DNA from: Planctomycetota bacterium
Lineage (GTDB): Bacteria > Planctomycetota > Planctomycetia > Pirellulales > Pirellulaceae
Reading direction: 5' to 3'
DNA: 31,233 nt
NCBI GenBank assembly: GCA_023430365.1
Contig: JAEZAS010000379.1
Location: 1 to 31,233 of the forward strand
The notes under the pieces are model-generated. The model was not told the origin of the DNA. It saw only the letters and a program-made list of their open reading frames with translations, and did no database searches. This document shows positions 15,867 through 27,900 of this stretch, piece by piece. Position 1 is the first letter of the stretch. Every line of letters begins with the position of its first letter. Made by a program: the position numbers and the translations under genes.

Positions 15867-16805
15867 CTACTCCACCTTCACCCGCGGATCGATCACCGCA
15901 TACGAGAGATCAACCAGCATGTTCATCACGTACACCAGGATGGTCGAGACCAGCACGATGCCCATCGCCAGCGTATAGTCGCGCTGGCTGGCGGCCTCGA
16001 TGAAGTGGCTCCCCATGCCCGGGATGTTGAAGATGCGTTCCAGCACCAGCGAACCGGTCAGGATGCCGGCGGCGGCTGGGCCAATGTACGAGACGACCGG
16101 CAGCAACGCTCCGCGGAGCGCGTGTTTGACGATCACGGTCCGTGGCGACAGCCCCTTGGCGTAGGCGGTGCGGATGTAGTCGAGATTGAGCACCTCGAGC
16201 ATGCCGGCTCGCGTCAGCCGGGCGACGTAGGCTGTGTAGGGAGCGGCGAGGCAGAGAGCCGGCAGCCAGATGTGGGCCCGACTTCCCCAGCCGGCTGGCG
16301 GGAGCAAATGCCACTGGAACACGATGAGCAAAATGGCCAGCCCGGCCAGAACGAAGTTGGGCACAGCAATGCCAAGCGTCGCCGCCGCCATGAACGAGTA
16401 GTCGTAGAGCGAATTTCTCCGGACCGCCGAAATCACTCCCGCGGTTGTCCCAAACAGCAGGGCGAACGAAAGGGCAAAAATGCCGAGCGACGCCGACACC
16501 GGAAAGCCCTGCGCGATGATCTCGTTCACCGAATAGTCTTCGAGCTTCATCGAAATCCGCAGATCGCCGCGGAGGGCGTCCCAGAGCTGCGAGCTGTACT
16601 GCACGAGGATCGGCTCGTTCATGCGGAAGCGGGCTTCCAGGTTGCGCTGGATCGCCGGCGGAACCTTCTTTTCCGCCGAGTACGGCCCACCGGGGACCAA
16701 CCGCATGAGCACCCAGGTGATCGTAAACACGACCCACAAGGTGAGCAGCATCCAGAGGACCCGTTTTCCGAGCAACACTCCGAGGCCAAGCAGGCGGCGA
16801 CTCAT
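15867..16805 (-). CDS. Oligopeptide-type ABC transporter permease, OppB/DppB family
   Basis: The 312-residue protein has the OppB pattern: an N-terminal helix (RVLWMLLTLWVVFTITWVLM) followed by RLVPGGPY, an external region with ARFRMNEPILVQY, five more membrane helices, the EAA loop with LDYIRTAYAKGLSPRTVIVK, and the closing DLSYAVIDPRVKVE. Its ATG overlaps the stop of the preceding binding-protein gene by 4 nt, which indicates translational coupling, and the oppC-like gene follows after 4 nt. Length is normal. Together the three genes form the solute-binding and membrane part of an ABC importer; the ATP-binding subunits are not nearby. Confidence 0.94.
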   Translation of the reverse strand: MSRRLLGLGVLLGKRVLWMLLTLWVVFTITWVLMRLVPGGPYSAEKKVPPAIQRNLEARFRMNEPILVQYSSQLWDALRGDLRISMKLEDYSVNEIIAQGFPVSASLGIFALSFALLFGTTAGVISAVRRNSLYDYSFMAAATLGIAVPNFVLAGLAILLIVFQWHLLPPAGWGSRAHIWLPALCLAAPYTAYVARLTRAGMLEVLNLDYIRTAYAKGLSPRTVIVKHALRGALLPVVSYIGPAAAGILTGSLVLERIFNIPGMGSHFIEAASQRDYTLAMGIVLVSTILVYVMNMLVDLSYAVIDPRVKVE

Positions 16806-18808
16806 GGAGCGCCTCCTGCGAGCGAACCTTTCTTGCTCTCCAGGAACCGAGCCTTGGCTTGCTGGTCGACTCCGATCAGCGCCAGCGGATGCAGGTCCTG
16901 CACGTCGCTGAAGAAGCCCGTCACGTACGGCTTCACGAGGTTCTTGGAGACATAGAAGTAGATCGGCATGATCGGCATCTCTTCGAGCAGAATCGCTTCC
17001 GCCTCACTGAGCATCTGCAGCCGCTTCTCGGAATCGCTCTCCTGGCTCGCGGCGGCGATCAGCTCGTCGTAGCGAGCATTCTTCCAGCCGGTTTGGTTCT
17101 GAGGATTGTCGGAAACGAACATGTCGAGAAAGGTGTTCGGATCGGGATAGTCGGCAATCCAGCCGGCGCGGGCGACGCCGTAGTCGAGCTTGTCCTGGGC
17201 GCTCAAATAGACGCCCCACTCCAGGCCGCGCAGCTCTGCGTCGACCCCCAGATCGTCGCGCCACATCTGCTGGATTCGTTCGGCGATGGTGCGGTGGGCG
17301 TCGAGGTCGTTGTAGAGGATTTCGACCGGCGGCAGGCCTCGGCCGTTCGGATAGCCCGCCTCGGCGAGCAACTTACGAGCCTCGGCAACGTTGTACGACA
17401 GCCCCGGCGGGCTCTTATATCCAGCCAAACCCGGCGGTACATAGGTCGTCGCCGGAACTTCGCCCGCGCGGGTGATGATCTGGCAGATGTTGGCCTTATC
17501 GATGGCCAGATTCAGCGCCCGCCGGACGCGCGGATCGCTCAGCCCCGGCCGCGTGGTGTTCACCCGGTAGAAATAGACGGTGAGCATCGGCGCCGAGCGA
17601 AACTGGTCGCCGAACTCCTTCTTGAGCTTGGGAATGGTCGAGACGGGCATGACCGTGGCCCAATCGATCTGGCCGTCGAGATACATGTTCAGCGAAGTGG
17701 TCTCGGATTTGACCGCCATCGCGTCGATCGTGTTCAGCTTGACGCTGTCGGCGTTCCAGTAGCGGGGGTTTTTCTTCAGCCGGATACGGTCTCGGATGCG
17801 GCGGAACTCCATCGTGTAGGGCCCGTTGCCGACCAAGTATTCCGGCTTCGCCCATCCCGGCGAGCCGTACTTTTGGACCGTCTCCCGATGGACCGGATAG
17901 AGCGTGTAGAAGGCGACAAGCTCCGTGAAGTAGGGCGTGGCCGAGTTGAGCGTGACTACCAGCGTTTTGTCATCGGTGGCCTGCACCCCGACGGTCTTTT
18001 CAAAATCGGGCAGCACCCACATGCACTCCTCGATCTCCCCGTCGTGCAATGGTGCGGAGGCTGCGGGCTTCTTCGAGAAGGCGCGGAGTCTTTTTCCTGT
18101 GCCCTGCGATTGGTCGTCCTCGATCTCCACGAGATAGACCCAGCGGTCGTTCCAGTCGGCTTCGATGCGACCCTTGCGCTCGGGGGACGCGTCCTTGGGG
18201 ATTTGCGGCGGATCGGGCTTCAGGATGTCCTTCAACACACCGTGCAGGAGGGTCCCGCGGGGAAAGAGTTGGAGCCGGTTCGGGCGATCGGCGAGTTCGA
18301 TTTCGACCTCGTTGCCCAGTTCCAACTCGATCGTGTTGTACGCCCGGCCGCCTTTTAAGTAGTAAAGCTGGTAGGCGTATTGGCTGGCCGATTCGGGATG
18401 GAGCGTCCGCATCCACGACCAGGCGAAGTCGTGGGCCGTGACCGGGGAGCCGTCGGACCACTGCCGGCCCTCTTTGATGCGGAATGTGTAGACCTTGCCG
18501 TCCTCCGAAACCTCCGGCATGTCGGCCATTGCCGGCTGGGGCGTCATCGGGACGTTTTCGTTGGGGCCGTACTTGGTCTCCCACCCCTCCTCAGGAAGGC
18601 TGCGGAGCAGGCCTTCGAACAGGGCGTTGATGATGCGGTTCTCGGGATTGCCGGTGGCCCGCGCGGGATCGACCGTTTGCACCTCATTGCCGTTGTCGAA
18701 GGCAAAATCGGCGGGGGGAAGCTCCTCGAACGAGATCGACCAGAAGAAGGCGGACGCCAGCAGCGACAGAAAAATGAGCGGAAAGAGCGTGCGCAGGAGG
18801 GGCGGCAT
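16802..18808 (-). CDS. Solute-binding protein of peptide ABC importer (OppA-like, SBP_bac_5)
   Basis: The 668-residue product has an N-terminal hydrophobic segment (~5-25, LLRTLFPLIFLSLLASAFFW) with no lipobox Cys, so it is either a long signal peptide or a membrane anchor. It then carries the SBP family 5 core. An early motif reads NGNEVQTVDPARATGNPE, and the signature region reads KVYTFRIKEGRQWSDGSPVTAHDF. It continues with NGPYTMEFRRIRDRIRLKKN, ALNLAIDKANI and WIADYPDPNTFLDMF. It is somewhat longer than E. coli OppA (543 aa), partly through an insertion around residues 165-250. The ligand, probably an oligopeptide, cannot be read from the sequence. It is the first gene of the oppA-oppB-oppC set and overlaps oppB by 4 nt. 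Confidence 0.92.
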   Translation of the reverse strand: MPPLLRTLFPLIFLSLLASAFFWSISFEELPPADFAFDNGNEVQTVDPARATGNPENRIINALFEGLLRSLPEEGWETKYGPNENVPMTPQPAMADMPEVSEDGKVYTFRIKEGRQWSDGSPVTAHDFAWSWMRTLHPESASQYAYQLYYLKGGRAYNTIELELGNEVEIELADRPNRLQLFPRGTLLHGVLKDILKPDPPQIPKDASPERKGRIEADWNDRWVYLVEIEDDQSQGTGKRLRAFSKKPAASAPLHDGEIEECMWVLPDFEKTVGVQATDDKTLVVTLNSATPYFTELVAFYTLYPVHRETVQKYGSPGWAKPEYLVGNGPYTMEFRRIRDRIRLKKNPRYWNADSVKLNTIDAMAVKSETTSLNMYLDGQIDWATVMPVSTIPKLKKEFGDQFRSAPMLTVYFYRVNTTRPGLSDPRVRRALNLAIDKANICQIITRAGEVPATTYVPPGLAGYKSPPGLSYNVAEARKLLAEAGYPNGRGLPPVEILYNDLDAHRTIAERIQQMWRDDLGVDAELRGLEWGVYLSAQDKLDYGVARAGWIADYPDPNTFLDMFVSDNPQNQTGWKNARYDELIAAASQESDSEKRLQMLSEAEAILLEEMPIMPIYFYVSKNLVKPYVTGFFSDVQDLHPLALIGVDQQAKARFLESKKGSLAGGAP

Positions 18809-18858
18809 CGGGATTCTTACGCGGAAATTGCCCTAAGTGTTTGGTGCAACACACGCTC

Positions 18859-18887
18859 AGGATACGCCCCAGGGGCGGAGCCAACAA
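18859..18887 (-). promoter_or_regulatory. Possible promoter of the opp genes
   Basis: Read on the minus strand, TTGTTG (18882-18887) and TATCCT (18859-18864) are 17 nt apart, with a start about 44 nt before the ATG at 18808. Both hexamers are partial matches; the spacing is right. Confidence 0.35.
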
Positions 18888-19310
18888 CCGTGCGGCGGTG
18901 CTAAGGGACTGGCTGCTCGCCAAGAGCGCCGAAGTGTCGCGTGCGTGCACTGCCAGCATTTCATGCAAAATTCGCGAGAAAATGCGGCCCACCAGCCATT
19001 GCGGGTATTTCCAAATGTTTACGGCTGGGTTTAGAATAACCCGCGCATTGAGAAGAGGCGTTTGTTCACCGCACATTCCCAATCGCCATGTTCTGTGGCG
19101 CCGGCGGACAAACATGCGAACAGGCTCGTCTCAGCGTTAGGTTTCGTTTTTTCGCAACGGGGTAGGGTACCGCGCAGCGGATCGCGTTCTGGCGATCGAG
19201 GCGGCGCGCGTGCTTTCACGGTGGAAAGCTAAAGCAGCTTCTGCGCTGGACTCGCGCTTCGCGGCCCCGCGTGGGGGAAGTTCGTACCCGTTTGGAGCGT
19301 TGCTAGCCTC
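18888..19310. other. Divergent intergenic region between oppA and the ArsR-type gene
   Basis: No gene is supported here. Two dyads are visible: GGGTT and AACCC flanking TAGAAT (19027-19042), and AAGCT and AGCTT with a 5-nt centre (19226-19240) upstream of the regulator gene. Either could be a promoter or operator site for the ArsR-type protein, but no full promoter was seen. Confidence 0.4.
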
Positions 19311-19781
19311 ATGCAGGAACAGTTTGCGAGAGACCCAATGGCCACAGTACTTTCTCGTACGATGCAGAGCGATCATCCGACTTTTCCGACCGATGGCGAG
19401 CCGGCGACCGACCACGGCGCGCAGCTCATGCCGCTGCAGGACGAAACCGCCCGGGACCTGGTACAGCTCTTCAAGCTGCTTGCCGACGAGACCCGCTTGC
19501 GGATTCTCTATTTCCTCGTCCAGCGCGAGGAACTCAACGTTCGCACCCTCTGCGAACTGCTCGGCCAGAGCCAGCCGGCCGTAAGCCATCACCTGGCGCT
19601 GCTCCGCGTGGCCGGCATCATCGAGTGCCGCCGCGACGGCAAGCACAACTTCTATCACGTGCTGCCCAAGCGATTTCAGTCGTATCTCGATACAATCTTC
19701 GCCACCTCGCCGCAGCAGGGGCGGAAGATCCGCGTGGAAGATGCCGTGCTCACCTACACTCGCGACGGCGAGACGACGTAG
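19311..19781 (+). CDS. ArsR/SmtB-type winged-helix transcriptional regulator
   Basis: The 156-residue product (ATG 19311; ATG 19338 is an equally possible start, with GAGAG close upstream) has a ~45-residue polar N-terminal extension and then an ArsR domain. The domain contains LFKLLADETRLRILYFLVQR, the recognition helix region LCELLGQSQPAVSHHLALLR, and the wing IIECRRDGKHNFYHVL. The ELCVCD-type metal-binding helix is replaced by ELNVRTLCELL, with one Cys only, so classical arsenite or cadmium sensing there is unlikely and the signal is unknown. It is divergent from the opp genes and convergent with the PSCyt1 gene. Either divergent neighbour or its own promoter could be the target. No metal-resistance gene is near. 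Confidence 0.88.
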   Translation: MQEQFARDPMATVLSRTMQSDHPTFPTDGEPATDHGAQLMPLQDETARDLVQLFKLLADETRLRILYFLVQREELNVRTLCELLGQSQPAVSHHLALLRVAGIIECRRDGKHNFYHVLPKRFQSYLDTIFATSPQQGRKIRVEDAVLTYTRDGETT

Positions 19782-19814
19782 TCGACGTCGCGGGGCACGC
19801 TGTCGAGTGAACCA

Positions 19815-19835
19815 CCTCCGGGATGCATCCGGAGG
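19815..19835. terminator. Hairpin between convergent regulator and PSCyt1 genes
   Basis: CCTCCGG and CCGGAGG form a perfect 7-bp stem around the loop GATGCAT, in the 73-nt space between the two stop codons. It probably acts on both strands, although a T tract is missing. Confidence 0.5.
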
Positions 19836-19854
19836 CTCGTGGCGAGACTCATCG

Positions 19855-22830
<2,976 letters not shown>

Positions 22831-22940
22831 CCGAAGCTCCAAGACCGCGAAGGGAGGGCAGGGCGGAGTCGAAACGGCAGGCAACCGCCATGATAATGCG
22901 GGCCGAGGGGCAAACGCGAGCGATTGGACGGCGTCTCCCC

Positions 22941-23017
22941 GTAGCTGAATTCGCCAGAATTCAGACAAACCAAGTGCTCCACTCGCGGGGCGTCTGAATT
23001 CTGGCGAATTCAGCTAC
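22941..23017. repeat. BIME-like inverted pair of GTAG hairpin units (copy D)
   Basis: Both 24-nt units (22941-22964 and 22994-23017) match the consensus exactly; the outer palindrome extends to CCCGTAG and CTACGGG. The 29-nt linker is the reverse complement of copy B's apart from about three bases, so the element is inverted relative to copies A and B. It lies 8 nt beyond the nadB stop and 110 nt before the PSCyt1 start. Confidence 0.93.
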
Positions 23018-23025
23018 GGGTTCTG

Positions 23026-24663
23026 CTACATCGTGCCGAAGCGTTCGACCGCCGCGAACTCGTCCCGATCGAACCAGATGTGCTTGTTCCAGTTCGCGTC
23101 GTCGACGCCCGGAAAATCGGTCCGCAGATGCACGCCGCGCGATTCCTCCCGCGCGAGCCCCGCCTGGATCATCACGCGGGCAATCGTGAGCAGGTTCTGC
23201 AATTCCCAGCCGGGCTTGTCGTCGAACTGCCGCGTGAGCACGTAGCGCTGCCACTGATCGACCGCGTCGAGCGCCTCGAGCATCCGCTCGCTATCCCGCC
23301 GCACGCCGCAATTGCGCCACATCAGGCTCTTGAGCGAATTCAAAATGTCGGCCAGGTCGAGCGGCTCCACCGAGGGGACGACCACGGGGTTTTCCAAGGG
23401 GTACGGCTTCAGCTCGTCGCTCATCTCGAGCGCCTCCGCCGAGGCCGACATGCCCGCGTGGGCCCCATACACGAGCCCTTCCAGCAAACTGTTCGACGCC
23501 AGACGATTGGCCCCGTGCAGCCCCGATGAGCTGACTTCCCCGGCAGCCCACAGTCCGGGCAACGACGTGCGCCCCTGCAAATCGACAATCACGCCGCCGA
23601 TCATGTAGTGAGCGCCAGGGCGGACCGGAATCTTGTCGCGCGTAATGTCGATGCCGAACTTGAGGCAGGCCGCCGCGATGCCCGGGAAGCGTTGCTTGAC
23701 GAACGCGGCGTCGAGGTGCGTCACGTCGAGATAAACACACGGGTGCTTGGTCTTTTCCATCTGCGTGACGATCGCCTGCGAGACGATGTCGCGCGGAGCG
23801 AGTTCGCCCCGCGGATCGTACTGTTGCATGAACCGCACGCCATGGCGGTCGACGAGCCAGCCTCCTTCGCCTCGAATGGCCTCGGTAATCAGGCTGCGAC
23901 TGCCGCCGGCGATGTACAGAACCGTCGGGTGGAATTGCATGAATTCCATGTCCCGCAATCGAGCGCCAGCGCGGTAGGCCATCGCGTGGCCGTCGGCGGT
24001 CGCTACGGCTGGGTTGGTCGACTCGCGATAGATCTGCCCTGCGCCGCCGGTGGTCAAGATCGTCTGCTTGGCCCAGACGAGCATCTTTTCCTGATGCTGA
24101 TTCGAGATGATCGCCCCTCGGCAAACCCCTTCGTGCGTGAGCAGGTCGATCGTGAACGTGTTTTCCCAGACTCGCACGTTCGGCAGCGCAAGCGTGCGGG
24201 CGATCATCGCGCGCATCACTTCCTTGCCGGTCGAATCGCCGAGGGCATGGACAATGCGGTTGTGGCTATGCCCCCCTTCGCGGCCGAGCGCGATCCGCCC
24301 GGCGCGCTCGTCGAAGTGGGTTCCCCACTCGGCGAGTTCCGTGATTCGCTTGGGAGCCTCGCGGACGACCATGTCGACGACCTGCGGGTCGCAGAGCGTG
24401 CCGCCGGCGACCATCGTGTCGTTGATGTGCTCCTCAAAGCGGTCGTCGGGATCGAGCACCCCGGCGATTCCCCCTTGGGCGTAGTTGCTGTTCGACTGGG
24501 CCAGCGCGTCCTTCGTGATGACCAGCACGTTCAACTGAGGATCGATCGCACTCGCCGCCCGCAGGCCAGCCAGTCCCGCGCCGAGGATCAGCACATCGGT
24601 AAAGAAGTGCGGCATCCGCCGCGGGTGAAAGGGAACGAGATAACGCGGGGTAACAACCGTCAT
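23026..24663 (-). CDS. nadB: L-aspartate oxidase
   Basis: The 545-residue flavoprotein (E. coli NadB has 540) oxidises L-aspartate to iminoaspartate, the first step of de novo NAD synthesis, in the cytoplasm. It shows the FAD-binding dinucleotide motif LILGAGLAGLRAA (~25-37), the SNSNYAQGGIAG segment, the active-site region EFMQFHPTVLY, the catalytic-loop TEAIRGEGGWLVD with Arg, HYMIGGV, and the second FAD motif LPGLWAAGEVSSSGLHGANR LASNSLLEGL. The C-terminal helical domain with LMWRNCGVRRD is complete. HFDERAGRIALGREGGHSHNR is typical of NadB rather than succinate dehydrogenase. No nadA or nadC lies nearby. The ATG at 24663 lacks a clear ribosome site; an ATG at codon 17 (MPHFFTDVLILGAG) is an alternative start. 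Confidence 0.95.
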   Translation of the reverse strand: MTVVTPRYLVPFHPRRMPHFFTDVLILGAGLAGLRAASAIDPQLNVLVITKDALAQSNSNYAQGGIAGVLDPDDRFEEHINDTMVAGGTLCDPQVVDMVVREAPKRITELAEWGTHFDERAGRIALGREGGHSHNRIVHALGDSTGKEVMRAMIARTLALPNVRVWENTFTIDLLTHEGVCRGAIISNQHQEKMLVWAKQTILTTGGAGQIYRESTNPAVATADGHAMAYRAGARLRDMEFMQFHPTVLYIAGGSRSLITEAIRGEGGWLVDRHGVRFMQQYDPRGELAPRDIVSQAIVTQMEKTKHPCVYLDVTHLDAAFVKQRFPGIAAACLKFGIDITRDKIPVRPGAHYMIGGVIVDLQGRTSLPGLWAAGEVSSSGLHGANRLASNSLLEGLVYGAHAGMSASAEALEMSDELKPYPLENPVVVPSVEPLDLADILNSLKSLMWRNCGVRRDSERMLEALDAVDQWQRYVLTRQFDDKPGWELQNLLTIARVMIQAGLAREESRGVHLRTDFPGVDDANWNKHIWFDRDEFAAVERFGTM

Positions 24664-24709
24664 GGGGGCTCAATGGAACAAGCGAAGCGGCATCCAAGCT
24701 GTTGGGGCG

Positions 24710-24738
24710 ACTCTAGGTTGCCATGGCTGGCTTGTCCA
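24710..24738 (-). promoter_or_regulatory. Putative housekeeping-sigma promoter of nadB
   Basis: Read on the minus strand, TGGACA (24733-24738) and TAGAGT (24710-24715) are exactly 17 nt apart, matching the consensus at five and four positions. Transcription would start near 24703, giving a leader of about 40 nt. Confidence 0.5.
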
Positions 24739-24835
24739 GCAGTGAGGACTGCCAGTGGAGTGGGCTTCGATTGCAGGCTGAAATCGGTTCGGTAAAAGTG
24801 GGAGAGGTTTGTGATGAGTGGCTTCGGATGATGCC

Positions 24836-24920
24836 GGGTGGCGGGGCCTAAGCGAAGCGTGGCCCCGTGGGCGCCGGTAAGTCGGGGCCAAGTCGCTGCG
24901 CTCCTTAGGCCCCGCCGCCC
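24836..24920. repeat. Nested GC-rich inverted repeat
   Basis: Outer 17-bp arms (24836-24852 and 24904-24920, built on GGCGGGGCCTAAG and CTTAGGCCCCGCC) pair at 16 of 17 positions. Inside them TGGCCCCG (24860-24867) and CGGGGCCA (24883-24890) form a second perfect stem. It lies 36 nt beyond the stop of the large DUF4175-like gene and 170 nt upstream of the nadB promoter. It may act as the terminator of the large gene, but its size and nested form suggest a dispersed element. Confidence 0.75.
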
Positions 24921-24956
24921 GATCCGTTTGGCTTCGTCACCCGACGTCGGATCAGT

Positions 24957-27900
24957 TTAGCGATTTCCCGCCCGGGCTGCTCCCTTGCGGAAGGCGTCGA
25001 ACTGATCGCGGTACTTGCTCGGCGGCGGGATTCGCGTGCCGGAGTCGCGCAGGTTGCGTTGATCGTCGCTCACGCTCCCTCCCGAACGCTTTCGCTGCTT
25101 CGGATCCTTGAGGCCGAGGCTGCGGAGCGCTTCGTTCAACTCGCGGGCGGCATTGGGGTCACGTTCGGCTTCGCTCTTGAGGCGATCCCAGCGGCGAACG
25201 AACTCCTGCATCTGCTCGCGCGACATGCCGAGGCGATCGAGCAATTCCGGATCGGGATTGTGCTCCTGCTCCTTGAGCTTCGAGAGGACGAGATCGGTCG
25301 CTTTCTTGGCGTACTCGAGGTTGGCCTCATCGGCTTCGGTGCCCGGCCCTTCCGGTCCGTAATCGACCTTCGGCCGATCCCCTTGCTGGCCACCGCCGAC
25401 GACCGGGCCCGTTCCCCCCTCCGTCTTTTGGCCGGACGAAGAGCCGGGATTGTCGCCCGCCTGTTCTTTCGCCGAGGGATCCCCCTGGCCTGGCTGCGGA
25501 CCGTTGTCTCCGCTCTTGCCCTGCGGTGGCTTCTGGCGGTTGTCACCCGAGGGCGACTGCGGCGAGCCACCTTTTTCGTTGCCGGCGTCGCTCGGTCGGG
25601 ATGAGCTTCCCTCGCCTTTTTCGTTGCCGGAGGAGCCGGTCTGGCCGTCGGACTTTTCGCCCTGGCCACCCTTGCTGCCGGTTTCGCCCATGCCAGTTTC
25701 GTTGGCGGCGCCGGCGCCTTCGTCGGCCGCACTGTTGCTGCCCGCCGTGTCGTTTCCTTCCTGACCGCCCGATTGGCCGGCGCCTTTGCTGCCACCGCCG
25801 CTGCGATCGCCCGAGGTCCCGCCCTTGGAGTCAGACTGACGCTTGCTGCCGCTCGGGGCGCTCGTCTCGCCGTTCTCGGGAGTGGCGTCGGAATCGCTCA
25901 TGTTCTTCTGGCGATCGCGATTAGTCTCCTGCCCTTGGCCGGAACCGGTCTTGTCGGTGCTGTTCTTGCCCGCGCCGGAGTCGCCATTCTGGCCCGCGCC
26001 GGCGTCTTTGGGTTCACCGGAGCCTTGCTTGTAGCTCTGCGGGTCCCCTTTGTCGGTCCGATTGCCTCCTTGGGGCCGGCCACCTTCGCCGGGCGCCTTC
26101 TGATCGTTGGGGCCTTTGCCTTGAGCGTCGTCGCCGCTGCGGGGGCGCTTGCCCGAGCCTTGCGGATCGTCGGACTTCTCCGTGCCCTGCTCGGCGTTGC
26201 CGTCCTGGGGCGAGCCGTCGCTGCCATCGGCTTGCGGCTGGTTGTTCGCGCCGGCTTTAGCTCCCTGAGAGCCTGACTTGCTACCTTTGGAGTTGCCACC
26301 CTGGGCATCGTTGCCGCGCGGTTGACCCGCTTCGTCCTTCGACGATTCGCTTCCCTCGCCCGGTTGGTCTTGTGCGACTTGCGGCCGAGTGGACTGTTCG
26401 CCGGTGCGCGCCGCATTATTAGCGCCTGGCTGTTGCTGAGCGCCGGCTCCTTGGTCCTGCTGACCTTCGCCCGGCTGACCGCCATTCATCTGGTCGCCGT
26501 TTGGCGGATTGCTGTTCTGACCCTTGTTCTGTCCAGCCGGTTGCCGCTGGGCTGAGCCGCCTTGGCCTTGTCCGCCTTGCTCGCCACTCGGTTCTCCCTG
26601 CTCGTCTTGCATCTGGTCGAGCAAGCGATCGAACACATCGCCGTCGTGCTCGGGCTTCTGCGAGCCCGCGCCACCCCGGCTGCCGCCTTGCGAGCCCGAT
26701 TCGCCGCTCGACTGGCCCATGGGTTCGCCTTGCTCACCGGAGTTGTTGTTCTGACCGCCACGCGATTTGCCGCTGGCGCCGCTCTGCCCCGGCTGGCCCT
26801 GGCCTGACGAGTCGCCGTCTTGCTGCTCGCCGGAGCTCTGATTGCCGCCCCCTTGCTGGCCGCCTGCCTGGTTGCCGGAGCCGGAGCCCCCTTGGTTGTC
26901 TTGCGAAGCTTCGCCACCGTCGTCGCTGCCGCTAGAGCCCTTTTCGCTGGACGAGTTGGAGCCCCCTTGCTGCGACTTGCCTTGCTTCGAATCGCCTGAC
27001 TCGGAACCTTCGCTCGACTCGCTACTGTTCGACTGACCGCCGCTCTGCGATTTTCCGCCTTGGTCTCCCTGGCTCGACTTCTCGCCTTGCGAGTTGTTGT
27101 TGTCCTTGGCGGATTGATTGTCGCGGTTCTGCGGGTCGTTATTCTGGTTGCCGCTGGCGCCGTTCATCGGTGAGCCTTGCTGGCCACCCTCTTCCCCCTG
27201 TTGACCTTCGCCCTCCATCGGGTCTTCGTTGCCCTGGTCACCACGGTTGCCCCCTTGGTCCCCCGCGCGCGGCGCCACGATGCGAATCGTGTAGGCTTCG
27301 GTCTTGGCGATGTTCGGTTCGGGGATCGGCGTCGGCATCGCGATGCCTTGCACGCTCTCGACCGACGGCACTGCCGTGCGATTGTCTTCGGCGACCGCCC
27401 AGAACGTGACGACGTCGCCCGCCTTGAGGTTGAACCGGCCCGGCTGAAAGCTGTAGCGCTTCAACGCCTGCGGCGGCTGACCCTCGGCGGGCTCGATGAG
27501 CGCTGGCAGTTTTATGTCGCGCAGCATCGCGTCGCGGCGGACATTGCCGACGAGCTTCAGCGAGCTGAGGCCGAAATCAGGATCGACGGCGCGAACTTCG
27601 ATCGGCAGGCCGCCATTGGCCGGCACTTCGACTTCGCGCGTTTGCGGGGCGATGATTTCGACTTCCGGCGGCAGGTCGCGGAGCACCTCAATGCCGTGCA
27701 GAATCGGCTGGTGGCTTTGCTGCTGCAGTTCGTTGATGAACCGGACCTGATAGGCGCTCCGCCAGGCGGTGCGACGATCGGGACGGGTCTGCAACACGAG
27801 CACACCGGTCGCCCGATCTCCTTCGACGCGCAGCGGCATCGTCTCGGCGGGTCCGCCGTCGGGCTGGGGATCGAACTCGATCCAGGCCGTCTTGATCGGC

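Noticed and set aside
16802..16805. Frameshift or fusion between oppA and oppB
   Set aside because: The 4-nt ATGA overlap is a normal translational coupling and both products are complete.
16859..18358. Plus-strand open frame (499 codons) opposite oppA
   Set aside because: Antisense of a gene with unmistakable SBP_bac_5 motifs; no domain in the shadow.
25136..27036. Several open frames of 60-220 codons within the low-complexity part of the giant gene
   Set aside because: Repetitive Gly/Ser/Gln codons leave all frames open; their Arg/Ala/Thr- or Leu/Pro-rich products are by-products of that composition.
25377..27266. Possible tandem-repeat array or CRISPR-like structure
   Set aside because: The DNA is repetitive only through biased codons; there are no regularly spaced identical repeats with unique spacers.
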